From contig JAUWOV010000010.1 in NCBI GenBank assembly GCA_030611945.1, positions 1 to 28,174 on the forward strand: DNA of 28,174 nucleotides, given 5' to 3'. Below the pieces are notes generated by a model that was not told the origin of the DNA, did no database searches, and was given only the letters and a program-made list of their open reading frames with translations. Below are positions 21,177-28,174 of the stretch, one piece after another; within the stretch, counting starts at the first letter, position 1; each line of letters opens with the position of its first letter. The stretch comes from a bacterium. GTDB taxonomy: Bacteria > JAHJDO01. A program made the translations under genes and the position numbers.

Positions 21177-24100
21177 ATGAAAAAATATAAATTAGGTGTA
21201 GTTTTATTGACTTTTTCTTTCCTAGTCGTTCACTTTACATGTCCAAAAGTATTTAATTTTTGCCCTCAGGTCTCTTCAGTATTTTCCAGTCAAGTTGTTT
21301 ACGCTGATACAAATTTGTCAAAGAGTGATCAGGAGAAAGTAAAGGAATATTATAAATTAGCCAGGCAGTATTATAAAAAAGGTAACTATGAAAGAACAAT
21401 TGCTGAATGTCAGAAGATGCTTGAAATTGATGCCTACAATGCCAATGCTCATAAGCTGATTAAAAAATCAGAGGAACGACTGAAAAAGTTAAAAGCGAAA
21501 AAGGTTGAAAAACAGCGCGAGAAGGAAAAACAGATAGAAAAACAAGCCGAGAAGCAGAAGCAGAGAAAGATTGCTGAATTGTTTGGTGTTGCAAATGGTC
21601 TGTATTCAGATAAGAAGTATGATGAGACAATAGCGCAATGTATGGGAATCCTTAAAATTGATTCAGATAATAAGTCCGCAAAAAAACTGACTGTAAAATC
21701 GGAAGAGCGCATTCAAATTGCCAGAGAAAAGGAATTAGTTGATAAGAAAAAGATTGCTGAACAAGCGCGTTTAGAAGCGCAGAAGCAGGCAGAGAAAGAT
21801 CGCAAGCTCAGGGAAGAAGCCAAAGAGGAAAAGATAGACAGGTTAGTGAGGAAAGCCAAACAGCTATATAAAGATAAGGATTACAAACAGGCTCTTATTA
21901 TATACCAAGAAGTTCTCAGCATAGATTCCGAGAATAAAAAAGCTTTAAAAATGGCAGAGAAGACAAGAGAAAAAATTGACATCTCTGAACAGGAGACAGC
22001 AAAGAAGGCATCAAAACTTGCGAAACTGAAAGCAGAAGAAGACACCAAGAAAGAATCAGCGTTAATAGCTCTTCAGAAAAAGAAGATAAAAGAGCGCAAG
22101 CAGACTGAAAAAGAAGAATTAGAGGACAGAATAGAAACACATTATAAGAACGGCAAAAAATTATACCGTAATGACGAATATTCTGACGCAATTAAAGAAT
22201 TCAATGCTGTTTTGAGTCTTGATTCTGCGCATGAAGGGGCGAAGGAATACCTAACAGCCTCAGAGGAGTCGCTTAAAGAGCAGAATGAAAGGATATCTGT
22301 CCAGCAGGCAAATACTGCAAAAAAAGAAATAGCGAGGAAAGAGAGTTTAAGGAAGAGGGATATACAGGATGGCATTAATAATGCCAGAGTACAAATCGGG
22401 AATGGAGAATATGATAAGGCAGTTAATATCCTTGAGAAATTGCTTCCTGGTATTCCCGAAGAATCCTTGCGTAAATCAGCAGAGTTATTAATAAATGAAG
22501 CTAAAGAGAAAAAAGTTCTCAGTGAAGAAAAGATTGTTCAGAAAAAATTAGAAACAGCTAAGAAGGATAGAATGCTGGCTGTTGCAGAGGCGCAGCTCCC
22601 TCCGTCTGAAGCGAGAAGAAGAAAAGAATTAGAACTCAAGGAGAAAAAAGCGGATACGGCAGCTAAAAGATTAAGAAATAAGGCATCAAGCATTAAGGTG
22701 CCGCTTGTGAAGTATACAGGCGCGGATTTAAGAGATGTGGTACTATTTTTGATAAAGCAGACAGGCATTAATATTGTTGTTGACGAAGCGATATTTTCCG
22801 GCGGAGTGCCTGCTCCGGTCGCAGCTCCTGCGGCTCCTCCTGCTGAAGGCGGCGAAGAAGTTGCTGCTCAGCCAGCTGTCCAGCCGGCAGCAGGTCCCAC
22901 AAACACAAAGGTAACATGTTTCCTGCAGAATATGACTCTTTTAAGTGTGCTTGAAGCAATATTAAGACCTAAGGGGCTAGATTATAAATTTACAAATGAG
23001 TACATATGGGTGTCCACCAAGGATAGGATTATAAAACAGCCTCTTGAAGATTTGGAAGTAAGATGGTTTTCTCTTGACTTTGGCGCGGAGGTTACTCCTA
23101 TGAGATTGACAGAGGCAGGTTTTGAAGAAGGTGGAGACGTGGGTTTTGCTGGCGCAGATGCAGGGGCGGATGCAGAAGGCGGAGGAAAACTAAGCGGTGA
23201 AGATGTTGTAGAGTTTATAAGAGAATTTGTTGCGCAGCCAGTGGGAAGCAGCTTGAAGCTGCTTTCTACACAGAATAAGCTTGTTGCTAAGAATACACCT
23301 GAGAATCTGGATAAAATTCAGAAGCTTCTGGATAAACTGGCTATGCCTATGCAGGTATCTATTGAGGCGCGTTTTGTGGATTTAACAGAAACAGATCTGC
23401 AGGATTTAGGGGTTTATTTTACAAGTCTTTCAAAATCATGGCAGGCAGGAAAAGTAGGTCCTATTGGAGGGAAAGGTGAATCGCACACGGTTTTGGGCGA
23501 TCTGAATTATGGGACATCAAATTTAGCAAGCGGCGGAGTGAATTATTTGACTAACACTGGGTTAAATCTTTTGTGGAGCGCTGTTCTTAACAGATTCTCA
23601 TTTGGTATGGTCGTCAACGCGTTAGAAGAAATGTCTAATGTGAATACCTTATTCGCGCCAAAAGTTACGACAGTAAATGGGAAATCGGCTATTATAAGAT
23701 TTATCACGAAATACAAATTTGCATCAGATATTGAGGTAGATAGTTCAACATCAGACAGCACTCCTCCTGTTACTACCGTAACCTATAATTACACATTCAC
23801 AGACTATGAAGTGGGCACAGTGCTTAATGTTACTCCGCGTATATCGGAAACCACAAAGGATATAAATCTTTTCATACAGCCTGTTGTAAGCTCAATATCC
23901 GGTTGGACATCGTTTACTCTGTCAGTGATTGGCGGAGTGCCTCACGGAGTTTCTCAGCCTATCAAGAGTATCAAAGACGTAGAAACTAATTTGATTATAC
24001 ATGATGGAGACACTGTAGTCTTGGGCGGATTTATAACAGACGATACAACGAAGTATACCAGAAAAGTACCTTTCTTAGGAGATATCCCTTTACTAGGAAA

Positions 24101-24200
24101 ACTGTTCAGTTGGACAGCTTCCAGAGGAACAAAGAGAAACCTGTTGATATTCGTTACAGTCAATCTTGTTACTTCTTCAGGTCGCAAAATATCTGAATGA
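21177..24200 (+). CDS. Secretin (PilQ/GspD family) with TPR and coiled-coil N-terminal region
   Basis: 1007 residues, with a strong ribosome site (AGGAGG, 7 bases) and a signal peptide cleaved near VYADTN (about 43). Residues 50-450 hold five TPR-like units (about 55-90, 135-170, 225-260, 320-355, 400-440), marked by A..YKkgnY..Ai..y..vL.iD, each separated by Lys/Glu-rich coiled-coil runs. Residues 508-620 form secretin N-domains (YTGADLRDVVLFLIKQTGINIVVDEAIF), split by an Ala/Pro-rich insert at 541-574. The conserved secretin core follows: SIEARFVDLTETDLQDLGVYF, VLNVTPRI and TNLIIHDGDTVVLGGF...KVPFLGDIPLLGKLF. It forms the outer-membrane gate. The long TPR region is not standard in PilQ or GspD and may bind pilotins or peptidoglycan-linked partners. 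Confidence 0.92.
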   Translation: MKKYKLGVVLLTFSFLVVHFTCPKVFNFCPQVSSVFSSQVVYADTNLSKSDQEKVKEYYKLARQYYKKGNYERTIAECQKMLEIDAYNANAHKLIKKSEERLKKLKAKKVEKQREKEKQIEKQAEKQKQRKIAELFGVANGLYSDKKYDETIAQCMGILKIDSDNKSAKKLTVKSEERIQIAREKELVDKKKIAEQARLEAQKQAEKDRKLREEAKEEKIDRLVRKAKQLYKDKDYKQALIIYQEVLSIDSENKKALKMAEKTREKIDISEQETAKKASKLAKLKAEEDTKKESALIALQKKKIKERKQTEKEELEDRIETHYKNGKKLYRNDEYSDAIKEFNAVLSLDSAHEGAKEYLTASEESLKEQNERISVQQANTAKKEIARKESLRKRDIQDGINNARVQIGNGEYDKAVNILEKLLPGIPEESLRKSAELLINEAKEKKVLSEEKIVQKKLETAKKDRMLAVAEAQLPPSEARRRKELELKEKKADTAAKRLRNKASSIKVPLVKYTGADLRDVVLFLIKQTGINIVVDEAIFSGGVPAPVAAPAAPPAEGGEEVAAQPAVQPAAGPTNTKVTCFLQNMTLLSVLEAILRPKGLDYKFTNEYIWVSTKDRIIKQPLEDLEVRWFSLDFGAEVTPMRLTEAGFEEGGDVGFAGADAGADAEGGGKLSGEDVVEFIREFVAQPVGSSLKLLSTQNKLVAKNTPENLDKIQKLLDKLAMPMQVSIEARFVDLTETDLQDLGVYFTSLSKSWQAGKVGPIGGKGESHTVLGDLNYGTSNLASGGVNYLTNTGLNLLWSAVLNRFSFGMVVNALEEMSNVNTLFAPKVTTVNGKSAIIRFITKYKFASDIEVDSSTSDSTPPVTTVTYNYTFTDYEVGTVLNVTPRISETTKDINLFIQPVVSSISGWTSFTLSVIGGVPHGVSQPIKSIKDVETNLIIHDGDTVVLGGFITDDTTKYTRKVPFLGDIPLLGKLFSWTASRGTKRNLLIFVTVNLVTSSGRKISE

Positions 24201-24241
24201 TAATATATTCAGTAACGAAGTAATTCCTAGATAAAAATCTG

Positions 24242-25072
24242 ATGACAAAGTTCGGTCTTTTTATTGTTTTTATTTACGCTTTATTCTGTTTCTCAAATAG
24301 CAGTAGCGCGGCGGAATATAAAATTCCGGAGTTACCGCGTGTTAAACAGGAAACAAAGAACTTTATAATCTATCATCATAATACAAGAAAAGGGCGATTT
24401 CTTGCTATTAGAGCTGAAGAAATAAGAAAGAAAGTAATAAAAGATTCAGGTGTTAAAAAATTTGGAAGCTGGAAGAATAAATGCATAATCGCTTTATACA
24501 AGACAAGAGAAGAATATCTTGTAAAAAGCGGTATGCAGAAGTGGTCAGGAGCTTGCGCCGTATCGTATCATACTGAGCAAGGCATGTTTAGAATGCTTCT
24601 TTTGTGCGAGGATACGCCAAATTTATTCAACCACTATCTGCCTCATGAACTGACTCATGTGATACTGGCTCAGATAATGGGAACAAAGGGAAATCTCCCT
24701 CTATGGTTAAATGAGGGACTTGCTCAATATGAGGAAGGCTGGGAAAAAGCGGCAAACATTAAAATCAGCGCAGCGATGAAAATTAAAAACGGGAATTACA
24801 TATCCATAAAAGAACTTATTGAAATGAAAAATGTTCCAAATGATAAGGTTATATTATTTTATGGCGAATCAGCGTCTTTTGTAGAGTATCTTTTGGATGT
24901 ACAGCCAAAATACCGTTTTACCAAAATGTTTAGTTCTTTAAAAAATGGGAAATCATCCTTTGACGCGATAAGCGTAGCTTACAAAACAGCATTTTCTTCT
25001 TTCAGCGCTATGGAAAGAGAATGGAATAAACATATGTTAAGGCGATATTATGAAATACAGAAAATTAAATAA
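24242..25072 (+). CDS. Exported gluzincin-type metallopeptidase (peptidase MA-like)
   Basis: 276 residues with a signal peptide (MTKFGLFIVFIYALFCFSNSSSAA). The zinc site is HELTH at 135-139 with the third ligand Glu158 in WLNEGLAQY, the gluzincin HExxH ... E arrangement of peptidase MA-like proteins. Gly/Ser elements after it (ILFYGESASFVEYLL) match the family's helix. It acts in the periplasm or outside the cell; the substrate is unknown. It lies 41 bases after the secretin gene without a clear ribosome site and overlaps its paralogue at the 3' end. Processing or assembly of secretion-system components is possible but unproven. Confidence 0.82.
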   Translation: MTKFGLFIVFIYALFCFSNSSSAAEYKIPELPRVKQETKNFIIYHHNTRKGRFLAIRAEEIRKKVIKDSGVKKFGSWKNKCIIALYKTREEYLVKSGMQKWSGACAVSYHTEQGMFRMLLLCEDTPNLFNHYLPHELTHVILAQIMGTKGNLPLWLNEGLAQYEEGWEKAANIKISAAMKIKNGNYISIKELIEMKNVPNDKVILFYGESASFVEYLLDVQPKYRFTKMFSSLKNGKSSFDAISVAYKTAFSSFSAMEREWNKHMLRRYYEIQKIK

Positions 25073-26189
25073 ATCCATAATCACTATAAGTTTTTTTATA
25101 TGTATTAGTTTTGCCAGTGATTCTTTTTGCGAATTTTCTTCTGCAAGAGAATTAATGTTTGACTATAAACTTAACAGCGCGCTAACTGCATTTTCAAGAA
25201 TAAAAAAAGAACAAAAAAAATACCTGCAGGCAAGAATAAACATGGGGCTTATCTGCGAAAAGTTAGCTAAATTTAATGAAGCAAAGAAATATTTTCGTGA
25301 TGTAATGGAAAATGACAAGGAAAACAGGTATAAGGGTTTCGTTCAATGGCATTTAAAATATTGTAAAAATATCTATATAAAAGAATCTCAAAAATTAAGA
25401 GATATAAAAACAGGTTGCGTATTGCAAGATTTAGCTGACAGAAAACTTGAGGCTTTGAGTAATGACACATCCAGGAGAGGTAAATTCATTATTGTTTCCC
25501 ATAATAAGCATATTGGCGAACTGGTTGAGAAAAGTCTTGAGAAGAATGTTAGAAAAATATTTGATACTTTTCTTAATAGAGGATATACAAATTGGAATAC
25601 GAAAAAGCGGATTGTTTTTATTTTTTATGACGCTCAGGAATTTGCTGCAGAGACAGGATCAAATGCGTTAGCTTTTTGCAGATATATTCCCAAGCAAGGA
25701 CAGCAGATGTTGTGTTTTAACCAAAGCGATGGAGAATTATTGGATAATACGATACCACATGAACTAACGCATGCTGTATTATTTGAAATAATTGGTCCCG
25801 GAGTAGCTAATTTACTTTGGCTACATGAAGGAACAGCAAGCTACCATGAATATAGAATGGGTTATTATAAACGATTGGTTAGAAAAGCGATAGAAAATGG
25901 AGAATATATACCAATAAGGGAATTGTTTTATATGAAGAAATATCCAGACACTTCTAAAATGAACACGCTTTTTTATGCAGAATCAGCAAGCGTGGTAGAT
26001 TTTCTTGTTAATTGTTATGGAAAAGACAATTTTGGTTTATTTATTAGTTTTATGAGCAGATTGAGAGATTATAATTATGACACTGTCAGGATACTGAGAG
26101 GAGTGTATGCTCATGATTTTAATTTGAATAATCTGACAGATTTTGAACGAAAATGGAAAGCTTATGTTAGGGGAAATTATAAAACGTGA
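25050..26189 (+). CDS. Exported gluzincin-type metallopeptidase with TPR-like N-terminus
   Basis: 379 residues. Signal peptide (KSIITISFFICISFASDSFC), then a helical TPR-like segment at about 30-105 (ARELMFDYKLNSALTAFSRI ... KFNEAKKYFRDVMENDK), then the peptidase domain. It has HELTH at 237-241 and Glu260 in WLHEGTASYHEY. The middle SRRGKFIIVSHNKHIGELVEK matches the opening of the upstream protein's domain (KQETKNFIIYHHN). So it is a paralogue with an added N-terminal module. It overlaps the upstream gene by 23 bases and the next gene by GTGA, so all three are probably co-transcribed. Confidence 0.82.
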   Translation: MKYRKLNKSIITISFFICISFASDSFCEFSSARELMFDYKLNSALTAFSRIKKEQKKYLQARINMGLICEKLAKFNEAKKYFRDVMENDKENRYKGFVQWHLKYCKNIYIKESQKLRDIKTGCVLQDLADRKLEALSNDTSRRGKFIIVSHNKHIGELVEKSLEKNVRKIFDTFLNRGYTNWNTKKRIVFIFYDAQEFAAETGSNALAFCRYIPKQGQQMLCFNQSDGELLDNTIPHELTHAVLFEIIGPGVANLLWLHEGTASYHEYRMGYYKRLVRKAIENGEYIPIRELFYMKKYPDTSKMNTLFYAESASVVDFLVNCYGKDNFGLFISFMSRLRDYNYDTVRILRGVYAHDFNLNNLTDFERKWKAYVRGNYKT

Positions 26190-27028
26190 AGAAAGCCTTA
26201 TATCTTATAGATGGCAATTCATACGCTTACAGGTCTTTTTACGCTATAAAGGATTTGAAGACAAAGGAAGGACTGCCGACAAACGCTGTGTATGGATTTA
26301 CTGTTTCGCTTACAAAAATATTGCGCATGAAGAAACCGGATTATATTGGAGTAGTTTTTGATCTGCCGGAGCCTACTTTCAGGCATAAAGAATTTGCTTC
26401 TTATAAAGCGAATCGCCCTAAAATGCCGGATGATCTGATTATCCAGTTTCCAATACTTAAGGAGGTTATCCGCGCTTTTAATATTCCTATCTTTGAGCTG
26501 GGAGGATATGAGGCGGATGATATTCTTGCTACACTTGCCAAAGAGGGAGAGAAAAAGGGGCTTGATGTATTTGTTATGAGTCCTGATAAAGATCTTCTGC
26601 AGATTGTAACTGACAATATTAGGGTTGTACGTCCTATTAAAGGAGACACTATTTTTAATAGGAACAAGGTTCGCGAAAAATATGGTGTTGAGCCTGAAAA
26701 ACTTGTTGATATTGCGGCTCTTGGAGGAGATAGTTCTGATAATGTTCCAGGAGTTCCTGGGATTGGAGAAAAAACAGCTATGAAACTGATTAAGCAGTTC
26801 GGTGATCTAAAAGGGGTTTTGAAAAATATAGACAAAATACCGAACGAAAGGATTAGGAAAAATTTGGAACAGTATTCTCATCAAGCGGAATTAAGCAGAA
26901 GGTTGGTTTGTCTGGATATGAATGTCCCAGTCAGAATATGCTGGGAAGATTGCGCAGTAGTGGATTTTGATAAAAAACAAGTTAATAGGCTTTTTGCGGA
27001 ATTGGGGTTTAATAAACTGATTTTGTAA
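26186..27028 (+). CDS. DNA polymerase I 5'-3' exonuclease domain without polymerase
   Basis: 280 residues, start GTG 26186 overlapping the upstream stop. All the acidic metal-binding residues of the 5' nuclease are present: Asp9 (LIDGN), Asp59 (VFDLPEPTFRHK), Glu109/Asp111/Asp112 (YEADDILA), Asp134/Asp136 (SPDKDLLQ) and Asp182/Asp185 (LGGDSSDNVPGVPGIGEKTA). In a normal PolA (about 900 residues) the 3'-5' exonuclease-like and polymerase domains follow. Here the protein ends at LFAELGFNKLIL, the usual last motif of the nuclease domain, and a GGCACAAAG repeat begins 6 bases after the stop. Its polA-coaE-rho setting suggests a truncated polA rather than a stand-alone ExoIX-type protein. It should still act as a flap nuclease. 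Confidence 0.9.
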   Translation: MKKALYLIDGNSYAYRSFYAIKDLKTKEGLPTNAVYGFTVSLTKILRMKKPDYIGVVFDLPEPTFRHKEFASYKANRPKMPDDLIIQFPILKEVIRAFNIPIFELGGYEADDILATLAKEGEKKGLDVFVMSPDKDLLQIVTDNIRVVRPIKGDTIFNRNKVREKYGVEPEKLVDIAALGGDSSDNVPGVPGIGEKTAMKLIKQFGDLKGVLKNIDKIPNERIRKNLEQYSHQAELSRRLVCLDMNVPVRICWEDCAVVDFDKKQVNRLFAELGFNKLIL

Positions 27029-27034
27029 GGGCAA

Positions 27035-27083
27035 GGCACAAAGTTACAAAGGCACAGAGGCACAAAGTTATAAAGGGACAAAG
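27035..27083 (+). repeat. Left inverted-repeat arm of the four-helix-bundle cassette
   Basis: GGCACAAAGTTACAAAGGCA then CAGAGGCACAAAGTTATAAAGGGACAAAG in pieces of the same unit. It lies between the polA fragment and the next start codon and faces the right arm at 27450-27486 in inverted orientation. Confidence 0.85.
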
Positions 27084-27085
27084 AA

Positions 27086-27445
27086 ATGGTGAAGACGTAT
27101 AGGGATTTGATTGTTTGGCAAAAATCAATGGAACTGGTAACACAAATTTATAAGATAACAAAAACATTTCCTAAAGAAGAAAACTACGGATTGATTTCAC
27201 AAATAAGACGTTGTGCTGTTTCTATTCCCAGTAATATAGCAGAGGGATATGGCAGACAGTCCACAAATGATTATCTTCGTTTCTTAAAAATATCAATTGG
27301 TTCGCTTTACGAAACACAGACTCAGCTTGAGATTGCTCTGAATCTGGAATATTTGTCTGGCGATGAATTTAAGATGATATATGAATTAAGCAGAGAAATA
27401 GAGAGGATGCTTAGTAGTTTATGCAAAAAAATAACGAACAATTAG
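27086..27445 (+). CDS. Four-helix-bundle protein, 23S rRNA intervening-sequence (S23/IVP) family
   Basis: 119 residues. YRDLIVWQKSMELVTQIYKIT at the start, QIRRCAVSIPSNIAEGYGRQS in the middle and FLKISIGSLYETQTQLEIAL are the family hallmarks; the length is typical. These small proteins form pentameric helical bundles and are encoded in insertions in 23S rRNA genes or free in genomes. A related protein, bAvd, serves diversity-generating retroelements. Biochemical function is unresolved. The gene is bracketed by inverted GGCACAAAG arms and lies between polA's nuclease part and coaE, so it appears inserted. No reverse transcriptase or transposase is near. Confidence 0.92.
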   Translation: MVKTYRDLIVWQKSMELVTQIYKITKTFPKEENYGLISQIRRCAVSIPSNIAEGYGRQSTNDYLRFLKISIGSLYETQTQLEIALNLEYLSGDEFKMIYELSREIERMLSSLCKKITNN

Positions 27446-27449
27446 GTTG

Positions 27450-27486
27450 CTCTGTGCCTCTGTGCCTTTGTGCCTCTGTGCCTTTA
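27450..27486 (-). repeat. Right inverted-repeat arm of the four-helix-bundle cassette
   Basis: CTCTGTGCCTCTGTGCC then TTTGTGCCTCTGTGCCTTTAT on the plus strand. Its reverse complement matches the left arm (27035-27083). It ends 2 bases before the coaE start and replaces any Shine-Dalgarno there. Confidence 0.85.
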
Positions 27487-27488
27487 TC

Positions 27489-28085
27489 ATGTTAATGATA
27501 ATTGGTCTAACAGGCGGTATTGCTTCTGGAAAAGATACAGTAGCAGTAATGTTTAATGATCTTGGAGCAAAGATAATAGACGCAGACAAAATAGGGAATG
27601 CCTTAATAAATGCTGGGATTAGCGGAGATAATGTTCCAGCAAAAATAGTTAGCTTCTTTGGAAATGATATTCTTAATAACTCCGGGAGGATTGATAAAAA
27701 AAGGTTAGCAGATATTGTTTTTAAAGATAGAAAAAAACTTGAGAGTCTTAATAGTTTAACGCACCCGGAAATTATCAAGAATATAAAAAAACAAATAGCT
27801 TCGCAGATTGCTTCTGTAGTTATTATTAACGCGCCTCTTATTGTAGAGGCAGACGCTATCTCGATTGTTGATAAGTTAATAGTAATTTCTGCAAGTATGG
27901 AGAACCAGATAGCAAGATTAAGAGCAAGATCATCCTTAGCCAGAGAAGAAGCCTGCAAAAGAATAAATGCGCAGATGCCAATAAAAGAAAAGGAGAAATT
28001 TGCCGATTTTATAATTGATAACAATAACGAATTAGAAGAAACAAAAAAACAAGTCAAAAAAATATGGAAGGAGTTATGCATATGA
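27489..28085 (+). CDS. coaE: Dephospho-CoA kinase (CoaE)
   Basis: 198 residues from ATG 27489 (ATG 27495 also possible). The open frame further upstream only translates the repeat (LCASVPLCLCAF). It phosphorylates dephospho-CoA in the last step of CoA synthesis. GLTGGIASGKDTVAVMF is the P-loop, DADKIGNALI the CoaE substrate motif, and LTHPEIIKNI and VIINAPLIVEAD match family positions. RARSSLAREEACKRINAQMP is the lid region. The P-loop has GKD where most have GKS or GKT (Asp16), with Thr17 next. The stop overlaps the rho start (ATGA). Confidence 0.92.
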   Translation: MLMIIGLTGGIASGKDTVAVMFNDLGAKIIDADKIGNALINAGISGDNVPAKIVSFFGNDILNNSGRIDKKRLADIVFKDRKKLESLNSLTHPEIIKNIKKQIASQIASVVIINAPLIVEADAISIVDKLIVISASMENQIARLRARSSLAREEACKRINAQMPIKEKEKFADFIIDNNNELEETKKQVKKIWKELCI

Positions 28086-28174
28086 ATAAACGTTTAGATG
28101 TTATAGCACTTAAAAGAATGGATATTGATGAAATTCAGGGAATGGCTGAGGAACTTAAAATTAAAGATTATACC
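28082..28174 (+). CDS. rho: Transcription termination factor Rho, N-terminus only
   Basis: 31 codons before the window ends. It begins MNKRLDVIALKRMDIDEIQG and continues MAEELKIKDYT, the start of the Rho N-terminal helical domain (LK..di.EL..mA..l.I). It overlaps coaE by four bases. The coaE-rho pairing is known in several bacterial lineages. RNA-binding and ATPase parts lie beyond the window. Confidence 0.75.
   Translation, partial: MNKRLDVIALKRMDIDEIQGMAEELKIKDYT

Noticed and set aside
27086-27445. Diversity-generating retroelement with an Avd protein
   Set aside because: The protein resembles the bAvd fold, but no reverse transcriptase, template repeat or variable repeat is visible.
27035-27486. 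CRISPR array
   Set aside because: GGCACAGAG units are short, irregular and contiguous or inverted, with no uniform spacers and no cas genes.
27419-28081. 220-codon minus-strand open frame
   Set aside because: Antisense shadow of coaE, whose motifs are clear on the plus strand; its hydrophobic look comes from complementing Lys/Glu/Asn-rich codons.

Overview
The window reads as part of a chromosome from an uncultivated, low-GC, Gram-negative (diderm) bacterium. Evidence for two membranes is a heptosyltransferase of the LPS-core type, an outer-membrane secretin and several lipoproteins. The polA-like/coaE/rho string and the PilM-N-O-P-secretin set would suit a candidate phylum such as Omnitrophota or a neighbour. 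That placement is inference from gene content and repeat style; no marker here fixes it. There is no transposase, integrase, phage gene or CRISPR array. The window is unusually rich in short interspersed repeats, of at least five kinds. Many of them touch, enter or replace the ends of genes.

Layout. 1-1796 (-): 3' part-missing secreted DUF2341/LamG protein that runs off the left edge; its 5' leader (1797-2184) is packed with repeats. 2185-3480 (-): DUF1015 protein. 3623-5880 (+): a two-subunit NfnAB/SudBA-like flavin and Fe-S oxidoreductase, transcribed divergently from DUF1015. 5977-8042: aspartate/glutamate racemase coupled to a BioA-type aminotransferase. 8073-8697: VapBC toxin-antitoxin pair with a palindromic promoter/operator. 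8762-11056: three lipoproteins, the last CsgG-like. 11093-11374: a broken thioredoxin-fold lipoprotein, followed by a second copy of the vapBC operator. 11441-13236: two tandem radical SAM/SPASM genes with clearly higher GC, probably acquired. 13291-17849: a compact run of aminotransferase, family 2 glycosyltransferase, heptosyltransferase, cobS and a PfkB kinase. 17841-18153: a consensus promoter, a repeat, tRNA-Gly(TCC), a terminator-like hairpin and a second promoter. 18191-24200: type IV pilus/type II secretion inner-membrane assembly genes (a PilM-PilN fusion, PilO, PilP-like) and a 1007-residue secretin with TPR and coiled-coil segments. 24242-26189: two exported gluzincin-type metallopeptidases. 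26186-28174: a PolA 5'-nuclease domain without polymerase, a four-helix-bundle (23S rRNA intervening-sequence family) gene bracketed by inverted repeats, coaE, and the start of rho.

The most notable signal is the behaviour of the repeats. (1) The four-helix-bundle gene sits between inverted arms of the GGCACAAAG/GGCACAGAG family, exactly where polA loses its polymerase part. Gene-less hairpins of the same family lie at 2075-2178 and 20489-20567, which resembles a full element with miniature derivatives. (2) A GC-rich hairpin repeat ending in CTACAATG occurs four times, always in the same orientation relative to the next gene, and at two sites its ATG is or could be the start codon. (3) Repeats supply an interdomain linker and a C-terminal tail to the NfnB-like protein and separate a tRNA from its promoter. 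These are seen directly in the sequence; the mechanisms proposed are inference.
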